This document shows, piece by piece, positions 13,435-25,295 of a DNA stretch of 64,000 nt (position 1 is the stretch's first letter; the number at the start of each line of letters is the position of its first letter). The notes under the pieces were generated by a model. That model saw nothing but the letters and a program-made list of their open reading frames with translations, was not told the origin of the DNA and searched no databases. This DNA comes from Bettongia penicillata ogilbyi (taxonomy: Eukaryota > Chordata > Mammalia > Diprotodontia > Potoroidae), in contig JAJHZJ010000532.1 in the NCBI GenBank assembly GCA_023548195.1, positions 1,258,725-1,322,724 of the forward strand, written 5' to 3'. Made by a program: the position numbers and the translations under genes.

Positions 13435-13617
13435 CTCCTTCCAAGGACTCACAAACTGTGTACGTGCATACCGGGTTAGCATGTGGATTATGACAACCTG
13501 GCCCCACTCTTCGACATCAACTAGCAAATTACACAGCTTGCGGTAGTTTCTGTGAATCAGATCTATTCTATCTGGACACACTTCTTCAAAAGCCATCACA
13601 ACACTCCCAGCTACCAG
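13435..13617 (-). CDS. AP3B1: AP3B1 coding exon (human exon 7 equivalent)
   Basis: Sixty-one codons on the minus strand begin [20 protein letters not shown] and end QFVSPWKE. The acceptor is ttctag before CTGG and the donor is GAG followed by gtaagtgg; both ends are phase 0. The exon belongs to the adaptin N-terminal domain, and [20 protein letters not shown] is the signature stretch of beta-3 subunits. One difference from the human protein as I recall it is arginine instead of lysine in LIHRNYRKL. The next human exon begins with GDELEDNG; I looked for it on the minus strand between 1 and 13434 and did not find it, so this intron probably runs past the window start. Confidence 0.97.
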
Positions 13618-16600
13618 CTAGAAAAGAAAAAGTATTAACACAATAAGATACACTTTTCTCAATGATTTGCAAAATAATGTTTTGGCAATCTTTACAATAC
13701 TCAGTGTCATAGAGCTGAAAAAACTGTCAATGTTTAAACAACCCATTAATCAGAAAACTCAATGCCATAAACAATATCTTTATTATTTAATACATTATAT
13801 AATTATATGTAATATAATATATATTTATTTAATATATAAGGCCCATAAAAATTTCCTAATACAGAAAGCCTGAAAAATCCCATCGGGGTTTCTGAGTTTC
13901 AGTTGAATTGCTTATACCTGGATCAAAGATAAATCAACTTTTCTATTTTTTAAAGCTGATAAAGCCTCAAACATATAATGTACAAGTGAAATAAAACATT
14001 AAACAAGATTCAACATTTTTTAATGAGAAGTCAATATCAGTTATAGAGTTAAGAAAAATACTGTGACATTGTGGTATAGAAACTTTTGATCATGCATTTA
14101 AATAACTTTTCATGTAGATAATTTCTTCACCAAAAACAACTACCTGAAAAATTAGCAAAATTTCGTCCAAACTCAGGCTGTGAGCCAAAATAGACTTTTA
14201 GAAAGTGAATTATCATCATCCCAGAAAAACTCTCAATGTGTTTTTAAAATTACTATTCTTTTTCTAATTGGCTTGATTAATATTTCTCTGACAAATTATA
14301 TGTCATGTAGAATGCCTAACATGACAGGATATCTATATGAACCCCTGAAATGTACGCAGTTAGCCAGCAATGTGGTACAGCTTTCTAGTAGCAAATTAAT
14401 GCCATATTCTTTCTGAACACTGGGGATTCTTCATTTCAACCTCTAAAATTTCCCCAATGACTTAAAGTAAGCAATTAAATAGAAATACAATTTACTGAAA
14501 TGGTACTTTTTGAAAAATATTAAATACAATGATATTCATATTTTTAGAGTTTTTCCCTGTATCTGGCTGACATTTGGTTTATTAATATGCACCCAACAAT
14601 ACAATTGAAAGAAAACAGCTCAGAATATGGACTTGCTATTATGCTAAATAAGTTTCAAGTCCTGTGGGGATTTTATGAATTACCAATCAGTATAAACGTG
14701 AAGTCGCATTTATTGACTCCAGCCCTGCCCATGTACTGGTACCTGCTGGTCCCAGCATGTAAGCAAGTCATTCCAGAAAGCAAAGAATTGATTATTTGTG
14801 AGACCTAAATCAAAATGTATTATGCTTATGATAATTTTCCATTTTCTGTTTATGTGAAAAGTTGTTTATATCTTAAACATTACTTTTTTATACCTGCTAG
14901 ATTAAATCTTCCTTCAAAACAGAAATTAAAAGGTAGATAACTATCATGTTTCCAAAGACTAAATTTAGTATCTTTTAAACAACTCTTAAAATCTTAAACA
15001 CAGTCTACAGTAAGTACAAAGGGGAAAATCTGAGCTCTTCTGAAACTGTAAAATATTGTCTGTAAAATGATTCCCAAGAATATATTCTAAAATCAATTAT
15101 TTGTGGAAGATAAATTGACAGATAAATAATAGTCAGCTTAAAAGGAGTCCTTCAATTTCAGGTCAAATGTAGGATCATTAAATAAGTAAACACAGATGAA
15201 TGGATTAATGAATGAACTGCAAAGCCTTGAGTGATCTTTACTTGACCTTCAAGTAAAATTAATTCATTGTTACATTATACAAAAGTAAAAAGTAAAACAA
15301 TATGTGTACCTGGTTACTGCTTAAGAAAATAAGTCTATAAAAGTTTAAAGAAATGAAGTAAGAAAACACTACCAGCAAAACCTAAGAAGGGAAAAAAGCT
15401 CTTATTAATACTGTCACTGTTAAAATTTAATTTGAAAAAGGAAAAGTGAAAACAGATAATTTTAAAAGCTACAACTGACCATTCAACAGTATTCATCCTA
15501 CTATTGTCTTAACAGTTTGAGCCTATATCTAAATGCTAGCAAAATAGTTGATAATTGAAGTTTATTAAATGTTCAATATTCCATAAAACACTCAGAATTA
15601 AAACAAAACGATCCACTCAGATTTTAAAACCAAAAAATATTGGTTTCCAAAATACAGTCAGTTAATTTCCATCTCACTGTGTCAATAGTAGCTTTTTGTA
15701 TAAGGGGGAAAATAAATCACTGCAACAAAACTAGCAATGAGCTCATCAAATTCAAATGCAGCTTTCCATTTATGTATTTTTTATATTAAAGCAATAAACA
15801 TGGTTCATTTGTCTTCCACTGGTTGCCACGTTTTTCTGTGCTGTTGCTATGAACTTCAGCCATTAGCTGCGCTCCAAGGTAAACTACATGAACCATCAAC
15901 AAAAGTGACACCCAATCTATGGAGTTCATATTTTCTCTAGATTATCTATGCTAGTTGACAAGCTGGTAATGAAAAAAATCACACTAAGCAAATGGTTCCT
16001 CTAATAACAATAAATTTTCTATAAAATTATGAAGGGTACAAAACGTTTCCTTGCATCTATTTTGTCATGAATTCTAATTAACGCTGCAAAAACCTGAGAG
16101 TGCTGGGTCATCACAAGAAGTGCATCAAAGTTTGATTGATAATACGGTGCAAGTTGGCCAAAGCTGCCAAGATTTCCTTCTCTTAAATTAATGGCCATCC
16201 CACCTGCCCTAATCATACAGCCCAAATGATATTTCCCTTCTTATTTCAATTTTCTGGAGGCATGGAAAATAGGAAAGATCAGTCATTTATCTTCTAATAG
16301 CTGGATAATAGATCTATCACAATAAAACATCTGCAGAAACTAAGATTGTTCTTCCCCCACCACATCAGCAGAGTTTTTTACTAACATTAAATCGATAGCT
16401 AACAAAAATCATGTCTCACCCACACATTTTAACTAAAAACTTCACATACTCATTAAATATCTCTAATATGAAGGAGCGGGCCCTTTGAAACAAATTTTTC
16501 CCCTTTTAACAGATATAAATGTCCTGAAAGTCACTGGATTTCTAAGAATAAACATTTTCTACAGAAAATTACAGATGACCAAAATCTTCGACTCTAAACT

Positions 16601-16723
16601 CACTAGAAATAAATGAGAAAACGGAGAAATGTGAGAAGACTCGCACGAGCTGATGCAGCAAGAAGAGAACAGTTAACACGACCACATAGACGATGTCAAG
16701 GAGACACCAATGAAGTGAGGTCA

Positions 16724-16739
16724 CCGACCCGAGGGTCGG
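16724..16739. repeat. Short perfect GC hairpin
   Basis: Arms CCGACCC and GGGTCGG are separated by two bases, inside a locally CpG-richer block (16640-16760) in otherwise AT-rich intron. The block may be part of an unrecognised inserted element; a function cannot be inferred. Confidence 0.6.
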
Positions 16740-16989
16740 AGCCTGCGTCCTGCTGAGAGGTCCAGAAACGAAAACACTTTGTCGGAAACAGACAACATGT
16801 TGGTTTGGTTTGCTCAGCTGTACTTACTTGTTCTACAGGAAGGTGGGAAAGGAGATTATTAAGAAGTCAATCAACTACACTGAAAAAATTGAATATCACA
16901 TAGCAGTTATCACATTCTTCAGGGCATCATGCCTCCTCTGGCTACTTCTCAAACAGGCCTATTCAATGAATGGGCGTTACCTCACCCTA

Positions 16990-17218
16990 CCTGCAAAGAC
17001 TCTGGCCTAAAGGGTCCAAGGCCTCCCAGTGCATCCTGGGTCATCTCCAGTCATCCTGATGAAGATCTGGTCACTGGACCCAGATGGCTCAGGAGGAGAA
17101 GTGAGGCTGGTGACCTGCACAGCCCTTCCTCACTCAAAACAAAGTCAAGTGCAAGTCATATCGTCATTTCTTTGATGGCACGGTCTTCTTCGGCAACAAA
17201 GGACGAACACAATCCTTA
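16990..17218 (+). repeat. RTE-tailed marsupial SINE, well preserved
   Basis: The sequence runs 'cagtgcatcctgggtcatc', 'cagtcatcctgatgaagatc', 'gaagtgaggctggtgacctg', 'aacaaagtcaagtgcaagtc' and ends 'caacaaaggacgaacac'. The same order is found at 28245-28420 and in degraded form near 6945. The 3' end, with 'acac' units, is of the kind seen in SINEs mobilised by RTE elements; that link is family knowledge and not proved here. Confidence 0.75.
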
Positions 17219-18379
17219 ATGCAAGGTTATATTGTACTTTCAAATGCCTCTCGGAAGAAATTTGCACAAACTCTTAACAATGAAGTATTCATTGCTGAAA
17301 AATTTGCAACCCGTTGATAGCTTTTCCCACAAGATATCCTTGGCCACCTACACTCAAGAAAGAGGATTCCTAATCTTCTTTTGTATCATTATCACGACCA
17401 TCTCCTGCCCCTGGTAGTCTGGTGAAGCCCATGGCCCCTTCTGAGAATAATATCTCTAGATGCATAAATTAAAACATATAGTATCACAAAGAAAGCCAGT
17501 CATCACAAAATAGCTTTTAATTTTTTTTCAAATGTTCATGGACTCCAGTTTAACAACTTCTCCTTTACAGACTGGATGACCATCTAAACCTTTAGTTAGA
17601 TAAATCCATCCTTTTTTTTTTAAATCATTCCTCATCATTCTTTTTTTTTAAAAAAACATGTCACCCTGCACCAACAAAGAAAGACATAGCTCACATCGGC
17701 TCCTTACTGACAAACCTAGACTGGCCACTGTGGCCTGCCACTTACAGCATGCATGTGGAGGGAGAACAGAAATAGGTTCCTTTACCATTTGTAAGTATAG
17801 CGATCCTCCTTTACTCTGGTCCCCTTTTATCAGGGTCTTACCAAGTAAGTCCCTTTTCTACTCACCAAAAAGAACCCTTGGAAACAAGAAAAACCATTTA
17901 TGGCTTTTGTTTTCCAGTGTCCTCAGCCATTCACTAATATTTCTCTTAACCACTGCACTGAGAGACACACAACCTTTTCTTTAAATATTTGAAAACATTT
18001 GCAAGTCTTCTTGTAGAATTTTAATGATCATAAAAAACAATTATTTCCTGCTGAACAAATACTAAAATTAGTTCACTCAAATATCAATTTTAGCAACAGA
18101 ATATTACTGTAGCTCATTTAACACAGTCAAAAAAAGACTAGTCTTTCAAATGGATTAATTCAATAACAAAAATTAAAGATTTTGTTTGCACTAAAAACAA
18201 ACTGAAAACAAGTTAGACAAAAGCAAAATAACTTTCGCACAATGTGTGCTTGTACCTACCTGACCTTTTCATCCTACTCCTTCCACATATACACAAGATA
18301 TTAAAATACATACATAGATATATACGCATATGTGTATGCTGCCACAAATGACCCAGTCTACCAGTTCATCAACCTCTTC

Positions 18380-18610
18380 AACAACCACAATTACTGCCTT
18401 CAGTCTATTAAAAACACCACAGGTAAAGTCTCAGTACTTATCTCAATATCATCTATAACTGTTCTACATCCAAGATCCTGAACTTTCAAATTTTTCTCTC
18501 CAAAATCCTCATATTCCCCCATCTCCCCTTTTGCTAGACTTCCCCTCCATTCATTTTTTTCCATCTTGCAGTCCCTCCAACTCTTTACACCTCTCTCAAC
18601 CCATCATGAC
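18380..18610 (+). repeat. Possible L2-type LINE remnant
   Basis: Pyrimidine-rich sequence with segments such as 'ccctccaactctttacacc' recalls the coding strand of mammalian L2 elements, as in the clearer copy at 34000-36690. No single motif decides it. Confidence 0.3.
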
Positions 18611-19319
18611 CATATGAGCATGATTTTCCTCCCTTCAGAGCTATGAGAGGGGGAAAATCCACCAGCATCCTGAGGCTAATTTTTGTGCTTAGAAGGTACA
18701 GAAATGGTCCTCCAGACTTAATTGGCTTAGGGGATTAAAAGGTTCAGGCTGGTGAAACTGCTTCTGGTCACATAAGTACAAAATGCCCCAAGGAGCTCCA
18801 GCTCTTCTCTGATGCTTGATTATTAAGAGGACTCCAGGTAATTTGGAGGCAAGGGGGAGGCAAGTTCAATCCACAAGCAGTCCTGGATGAATATCCTTGT
18901 TGAATATTCTTCCCCTGATAAAGCTAAGCAAATCAACATTTTTTCTTAACTTAACAGATTTCAAAATTCTTATTTTGTTCCAATACAGAAGCTAAAGTAC
19001 AAGAGGACTGACCTTGTGTGCCTTGGCATACAGCAACAGTCCTGACCCTAGAGATGAACAATTCAACTCCACTTTACTGACTCCAGTTGTTGTGTCTACT
19101 TCAGTCCATTACTTCCTTGTCCTACAGCTGATCCCATGCAACTCAAAAAGCAACTCCTCCTTTTCTGTTTCCCCTTTACTTTCTTGAAGGGCAAGATAGA
19201 TTTCTATAGTCCACTGCCTGTATATCTTACTTCCCAGTTGCATGGAAAAACAGTTTTTTAATATCTGTTTTTAAAACTTTTAAGTTCCAAATTTTCTCCC
19301 TTCTTCCCTCCCACACAAC

Positions 19320-19936
19320 TGTAATGTTAACGAGAGTAAAAGATCTTCCCCATCCATTAATGGGACTGTCCATTAAGGGACGTTTGATTAGGTGAGATTT
19401 ACTTTGTAGGAAGGCCAACACCTTTTATTAATTTCTAATGAAGTACAAGTTCTCAAGGATCCTGATGGCCTCTGGCTCTGAAAAGTGTAGATAGATTCTG
19501 AGGTGAGGTTTTGTTTTGGGGTTTACTCACTGGAAAGGTTTGTTTGGTCAGAGAGACTCTGAGTAGCCACTAAGGAGTCCCCTGGCTTGGAAAACCCAGA
19601 TGTTGGTGCTTCTGTCTCTGGTAACTATGTATGTATGTGATGGCCAGACAGTTGGATATGTCTGTTGATGTATGTATGTATGTATCATATGATGTATGTA
19701 TCGTATGATATATCGTTTATGGTCAGAGAGCTGGAAGCCCTATCTGTTGGTCTTTATTTCTCTGTTTGTATTTTCTCTGAAGTTCAGGGTGCTGACATTT
19801 TCCCTAGAACTAAATGAATGATAAATGTGCTTGATTAAAGTAGACTGCTGACTCCTCAAAAGTTGCTTTCCTTTTAGAAAAGCAGATCTAAGAACCTATG
19901 AGGCAGGTAGGTTACGCCAGGATCCTTGCTGTTACA
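19320..19936 (-). mobile_element. Probable solo LTR inside HAL1 3' UTR
   Basis: This segment interrupts sequence collinear with the 3' UTR of the other HAL1-like copy. Its ends are TGTAA and TTACA, a perfect five-base inverted terminal repeat of LTR form. Read on the minus strand, an AATAAA lies about 120 bases before the 3' end, as in R-U5. It includes a degenerate TATG/CATA stretch. I could not find a convincing target-site duplication (flanks acaac and ccatc), so the class is undecided. No coding sequence is present. Confidence 0.45.
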
Positions 19937-20550
19937 CCATCCTTACTGAGAAGGCAAGCAATTCAATATAGGTTATACATGTGTAGCTATGCAAAAGACT
20001 TCTATAATAGCCATGTTGTGAAAGACATCCTATTCTGCCCCTCAATTATTCTATTTCTCCTTTGACCCTGTCCTTTTTCAAGAGTGTTTGCTTCTGACTA
20101 CTTACTCCCCCAAAGTGCCCTCCCTTCTTCTATCTTACCCTTGCAGGGTAAGATACTCAATTGAGTGTATATGTTATTCCCTCCTTAAGCCAAATGCAAA
20201 GAGAGTAAGGTTCACTCATTCCTTCTAACCTCACCCCATTTCCCTTCCATTCTAAAATCTTTTTCTTCCCTCTTTTATGGGAGATAATTTACCCCATTCT
20301 CTCTCTCCCATTCTCCTCCCAATATATTCCTCTCACACCCTTTAATTTTATTTTTTAGATATCATCCCTTCATATTCAGCTCACCCTGTGCCATCTATTG
20401 ATCGATTGACCAATAAATCAATCTATCTGTCTCCTTCAACTATCCTAATACTGAGAAAGGTCTCATGAGTTAAAAATATCTTTCCATGTAGAAATGTAAA
20501 CAGTTTAACTTTAATAAGTCTCTTATTATTTCTCTGTTCTGTTTACTTTT

Positions 20551-21605
20551 TCATACTTCTCTTGATTCTTGTATTTGAAAGTCAAATTTTCTATTCAACT
20601 CTGGCCTTTTCATCAAGAATGCTTCCAAAGTCAATTTTTTCCCTTGAAGAATTATACTCAGTTTTGCTGGGTAGGTGATTCTTGGTTTTAACCCTACCTC
20701 CTCTAACCTCTGAAATATCACATTCCAAGCCCTTTGATCCCTTAATATAGATCCTATGTTGTCCTGATTGCATTTCCACAATACTCAAATTGTTTCTTTC
20801 TGGCTGCTTGCAATATTTTCTCCTTGACCTGGGACCTCTGGAATTTGGTATAATATTCCTAGGAGTTTTCCTTTTAGGATCTTTTTCCAGAGGTGATCAG
20901 TGGATTCTTTCAATTTCTATTTTACCCTCTTGTTCTAGAATCAGGGCAGTTTTCTGTAATTTCTTGAAAGATGATGTCTAGGCTTTTTCTTTTTTTTTTT
21001 TTTGGATCATGGCTTTCAGGTAATCTAATAATTTTAAATTATCTCTCCTGGATCTATTTTGCAGGTCAGTGGTTTATCCAATGAGATATTTAACACTGTC
21101 TTCTATTTTTTCATTCTTTTGGTTCTGTTTTATAATTTTTTGATTTCTCCTAAAATCATTAACTTCCATTTGCTCCATTCTAATTTTGAAAGAATATTGT
21201 CTTCAGTGAGCTTTTGGACCTCCTTTTCCATTTGGCCAATTCTGCTTTTTAAGGCAGTCTTCTCCTCATTGGCTTTTTGGACTTCTTCTGTCATTTGGGT
21301 TGGTTTATTTTTAAGGCGTTATTTTCTTCAGTATTTTTCTGGGTCTGCACTAGCAAACTCTTGACTCAATTTTCAGGACTTTCTTGCATAGCTCTCATTT
21401 CTCTTCCCAATTTCTCCCCCACCTCTCTTATTTGATTTTCAGAATCCTTTCTGAGCTCTTCCATGGCCTGAGACCAATTCATATTTGTCTTGGAGGCTTT
21501 GGATGCAGAAGCTTTGACTTTGTCTTCTTCTGGTTCTATGTTCTGATCTTCTTTGTCACCAAAGAAAGATTCTATACTCTGAGTTCTGTTACAATGTTTA
21601 CTCAT
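20551..21605 (-). pseudogene. HAL1/L1 ORF1 pseudogene
   Basis: The minus strand encodes fragments of an L1 ORF1 protein, an RNA-binding nucleic-acid chaperone of the transposase_22 family. The N-terminal part contains a coiled-coil-like stretch (NWSQAMEELRKDSE, EKLGREMRAMQE). The C-terminal part is recognisable from RAWNVIFQRLEEVGLKPRIT, TYPAKLS and FLMKRPEL. Frameshifts and stops separate the parts, so no full-length product is expected. Confidence 0.75.
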
Positions 21606-22232
21606 CTTCCCAGTCAAATACTGGACTTTCTCACTCCTTGTCAAGGTAGGACTCTGCTTCTGATGGGGGTGGGGGTGGGTGTACTGTCCCAAGCTTCAGG
21701 TATCTCCTATCTGTCACTTGATCTCCCACCATGTGTGGGCACAGACCTCTGAAAGCAGCCTCTGCCACTGCTGCTGCTGCCACTGCTGCTGCTCTGCCAC
21801 CACCATCCCACCACCCCACCACCCTGAGGCTGAAGTTGACCTGGCCAAACCCAGGCAGATCACGGTCTCCTCTTTCACCCAGGTCCCACAGAGTTTTGCT
21901 GTGAAAAAACTGACTGTTTTTGGCACTTGTGGACTAAGAAATCTGAAAACTGCCACAGCTGCCAATGATTCACTCGCCTGAGGCCTGCTACTGCCTGTCT
22001 GTCCTAGTGCAATCCATGCTGGATTGCACTCCCCTCTATGTCCTGTGCGATAGTTGCTTTCTGTTGACTTGTCAGGTTGTCTTGGGCTGGGGATTTGTTT
22101 TACTCTGTCATTTTGTGAGTTTTGCAGCTCTAGAATTTGTTTAGAGTCGTTTTTTTCAAGTATTTGGAAGGTTTTGGGGCAGAGCTCAAGGAAGTCCCTG
22201 CTTTTACTCTGCCATCTTTGCTCCAGCCCCAC

Positions 22233-22925
22233 GCATATCCTTTTACCCAGCAATCATAATACTAGGTCTGTACCCCAAAAAGATAAAGAAAAAAAATTTA
22301 AGGGAAAAGAACCTATTTGGACAAAAATACTTATAGCAGCTCTTTTGGTAGTGGCTAAGAGTTAGAAATTGAATCCATTATTTGAGGAATGGCTGAACAA
22401 GTTGTGGCATATGATTGTAATGGAAAACTACTGTGCTATAAGAAATGATGAGCAAGATGATTTCATAAAAATCTGGAAAGTCATACATGAATTAATACAG
22501 AGTGAAGTGAGCAAAACCGGGAGAACACTATACACAGTAACAGCAATACTGTATGATGAAAAACTGTAAATGATGTAAGTATTCTCAGCAATACAATGAT
22601 TAAAGACAATCCCAAAGGATTCAGGATGAAAAATGTTATCTACTTCCAGAGAAAGAACTGACAATATCTGAATACAGATGGAAACATACTATTTTTCACC
22701 TTTTTTTGTTTGAGTTTTCCTCCACAAAACAACTGATTATGGAGATGTTTTACAGGATAACACTGTATATAATCTATATCAGAATGCTTACTGTCTCAGG
22801 GAAGAATTTAAAAAGAGCAGGAGAGATAAAATGTAGAATTCAAAGCTTTTGTTAAAATGTTAAAATTTTATTTTACATGTAATTGGGGAAAAATAAAACA
22901 TTTTAAAAATAAAATTAAAATTTTA
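22233..22925 (+). mobile_element. L1 3' end: ORF2 C-terminal remnant and 3' UTR
   Basis: Forward-strand translation gives EEWLNKLWHMIVMENYCAIR, corresponding to the conserved C-terminal end of L1 ORF2 (mammalian L1 has a DEW/MWYIYTMEYY-like motif there). 'gagtgaagtgagcaaaaccg' and an A/T-rich 3' end with several AATAAA-like words near 22900 follow. The element is 5'-truncated exactly where the reverse-oriented HAL1 5' UTR begins. Confidence 0.75.
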
Positions 22926-23064
22926 AAAAAGAAGTTTGCTTTTTTGGAGATTTGTAAAAAAGCTCTGCAATATCCCCAAAACAATCCAGCTCACTTTCCT
23001 CTTCATGTTCAACTCTGGATCCAACTTGTTTTCCATACTATCTACCTCAGACATGCGTAGTGTT

Positions 23065-23830
23065 GGACAAAGGTTCAAAAACTAAATGAAAAATAATTCC
23101 TTAAAAATCAAAATTGAGAAGATGGAAGCTAGTGACTATGAGACATCAAGAATCAATCAAATAAAATCAAAAGTATGAAAATACAGAAGGCTAAAATACC
23201 TCACTGGAAAAATCAAGTGACTTGGAAAAAAAGGGACAGGAGAGATAATTTAAGAATTATTGGACTACCTGGAAGCCATGATCAAAGAAGAGCTTGGACA
23301 GCATTTTTCAAGAAACTATCAAGGAAAAATGCCCTGATATCCTAGAACCAGAGTATAAAATAGTCATTTAAAGATTCATTTCTACATTAAAGGATTAGAG
23401 GGCTTGGAATACGATAATGCAGAAGGCAAAGGAGCTTGGATGACAGAATCAACTACCCACCAAAACTGAGCATAATCTTGCAGGAGAAAAAAATGGACAT
23501 ACAATGAAATAAGGACCATTCCTGATGAAAAAACCAATAATAAATTGAAAATTTGATTTTTAAATACAAGACTGAAAAGAAGCACAAAATGGCAAATGGA
23601 AAGAAAAACGTAAGTTGTTCAATGAAGCGAAACTGTTTACATTCCTACACAGGAAAAAGACATCTGTAACTTGTAACTTTATCTTTATTAGGGGAGTTAC
23701 AAGAAGTATACATAGCTAGAGGTCATGAGTGTGAACTAAATATGCTGGGACATCTAAAAAAATAAAAAGGAATGCCCTGGGAGAAGGGGAAAGGGAGAGG
23801 TAGAATGGGGTAAATTATCTCATATATAAT
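23065..23830 (+). mobile_element. HAL1-like fragment with degenerate ORF1
   Basis: The sequence is collinear with 31120-32040 of the better copy: 'aagatggaagctagtgacta', 'ggactacctggaagccatga', 'tgatatcctagaaccagag', then 'gtttacattcctac' and 'tggggtaaattatctc'. A large internal deletion has removed ORF1 sequence after the EPE segment, and several frameshifts are present. Confidence 0.75.
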
Positions 23831-23835
23831 TGATC

Positions 23836-24555
23836 CTATCCAGTTCTTCTAGAAGTTTGTCCCCATCACCTCTCCCTCTCTTTTTTTCTTTCTCTCATCT
23901 TTGATCTCTTCTTAGACACAGCCTCCTGCATTTGTGCCTTCAAATATATCCAGATCCCACCCATTGTCTTAAAAAAGTGAATAAATGAATGAATGAATGC
24001 CTTCACTTTGCCCTGGCACTTTCTCCAGCTATGTGGTCCTCTTTTCCCTGTCACTCTTTCATAGATGAGCTTCTAGAAACATTGATCTACATTTGTTGAA
24101 TATATTTCCTTGCCTCCCACTCATTTCTCAACACCCTGGCAATTTGGCTTCTAACCTTACTATTCCACTGAATTGTTCTTTCCAAGAAAAACAATCTCCT
24201 AAATGCTAAGTTAAATGGGAATTGTTGGAGGTTTGAGGAATACTGCAGAAAATTGCAAACAATTTGTGTATGTAAAGAAAGCTAAGTAAGTCATAAATGC
24301 TGTGTATTATTAATGTCTCATAGTTTACTACCATAAGTATACATACATAAATTTTTTGTAAATAGTTAAATTTTGTTAAAAGTTTCAGTGTGCTTTTATG
24401 GTCACATTGTACTTGGCCTCTCTCTACCAACAACCAATCCCTTTTTCTCGCATACTTTCTTTATTTTGGCTTATATAACATTGCCACCTCTTAGTCTGCC
24501 TCCATTGGATCATTCTTTCTCAAATTCCTTTGCTCAAATTATTTTTTGTATCAAC
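23836..24555 (+). repeat. L2-clade LINE remnant interrupted by 186-bp inverted-repeat arm
   Basis: The stretch 23836-24208 and the stretch 24395-24555 both resemble successive parts of mammalian L2-clade reverse-transcriptase coding sequence ('cagctatgtggtcctc', 'caatttggcttctaacc', and later 'cattgccacctcttagtc'). Between them lies the 186-bp segment 24209-24394, which reads as an insertion. Assignment rests on memory of the family consensus and comparison with the copy at 34000-36690. Confidence 0.45.
24209..24394 (+). repeat. Left arm of 186-bp near-perfect inverted repeat
   Basis: This segment is almost identical to the reverse complement of 25296-25482. It begins 'agttaaatgggaattgttgg' and ends near 'gttaaaagtttcagtgtgc'; I see three substitutions in about 186 bases. 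The same peptide (MVVNYETLIIHSIYDLL) opens on opposite strands in the two arms, but I read this as a consequence of the repeat and not as a gene. Confidence 0.95.
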
Positions 24556-24561
24556 AAAGAA

Positions 24562-24803
24562 CCAGAAATGAAGCTGTTGTTCAGTCACATCTAACTCTCT
24601 GTGAGAATCACTCAGGGTTTTCTTGGCAAAGATACTGGAGTGGTTTGCCATTTCTTTCTCTAGCTCATTTTTCTGATGAAAAACTGAGGCAAGTAAGATT
24701 TAGTGACCTGCCCAGAGTCACACAGCTATGAAGTGTCTGAGGCTAGGTGAGTCCTCCTGACTTCAGACCTAGCATTCTACTCACTGAACCATCTAGACAC
24801 CCA
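24562..24803 (-). repeat. Core-SINE, reverse, nearly full length
   Basis: The antisense order is clear: 'gttgttcagtcacatc', 'gggttttcttggcaaagata', 'ctggagtggtttgccattt', 'aaaactgaggcaagtaag', 'cccagagtcacacagc', and a head ending 'ccatctagacaccc'. Confidence 0.85.
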
Positions 24804-25295
24804 GTAAAGAATGAGGTGACCATATATTGGGGAATACATAAATAGGTAGTGGATATGAATGAAATGTTAATATACGGTTAGACACGAATTCAGAGAATTA
24901 TGTCAATGAAAAAAAAACTTAGGTAAAAGTAAAATGCAGTTGGTCCTATGACATTCCCAAATGTGAAAAACCACAAATAACCCAAGGCCCCAACTCCAAA
25001 TCTTTATTTTTAATAATTCTGATCTATTTATTACACAAAACAAGTAAAATAAACCCACTACACACATAAAACAAGCTGGAGTTTCCATGGAAGAGAAACT
25101 AGTATTTCACATACTATGCAGAGTCTTTGTGGCTGCAGGTGTAGCAGCAGTAACTGTTTTCACCAATTTCCTTCTCCTAGGAAAAGGACAAGATAAAACC
25201 ATCACTGCAGTTGGAAATCACAAGACTAAGTCTGGAGGGCTGAGAGACAGAGAAGAGGCTTTCCCAAAGAGAGTGCATAACCATGCATAGTTCCC

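Larger units (their letters stand above)
19240..22232 (-). mobile_element. HAL1-like (half-L1) element, reverse, interrupted by LTR-like insertion
   Basis: Read on the minus strand, the element begins at about 22232 with a 5' UTR ('gagcaaagatggcagag'), continues through ORF1 (about 21605 to 20551) and has a long purine-rich 3' UTR collinear with that of the element at 29326-32744 (both contain 'cctatattgaattgcttgcc'). It ends near 19240 with 'gggagaaaatttggaactta'. No ORF2 lies between ORF1 and the 3' UTR, which is what defines half-L1 elements. A 617-base insertion (19320-19936) interrupts the 3' UTR. Confidence 0.7.

Noticed and set aside
21714..22253. 179-codon minus-strand open frame
   Set aside because: It lies in the 5' UTR of the reverse HAL1-like element, upstream of ORF1. 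A glutamine-rich run comes from a CTG-like repeat at about 21770-21795.
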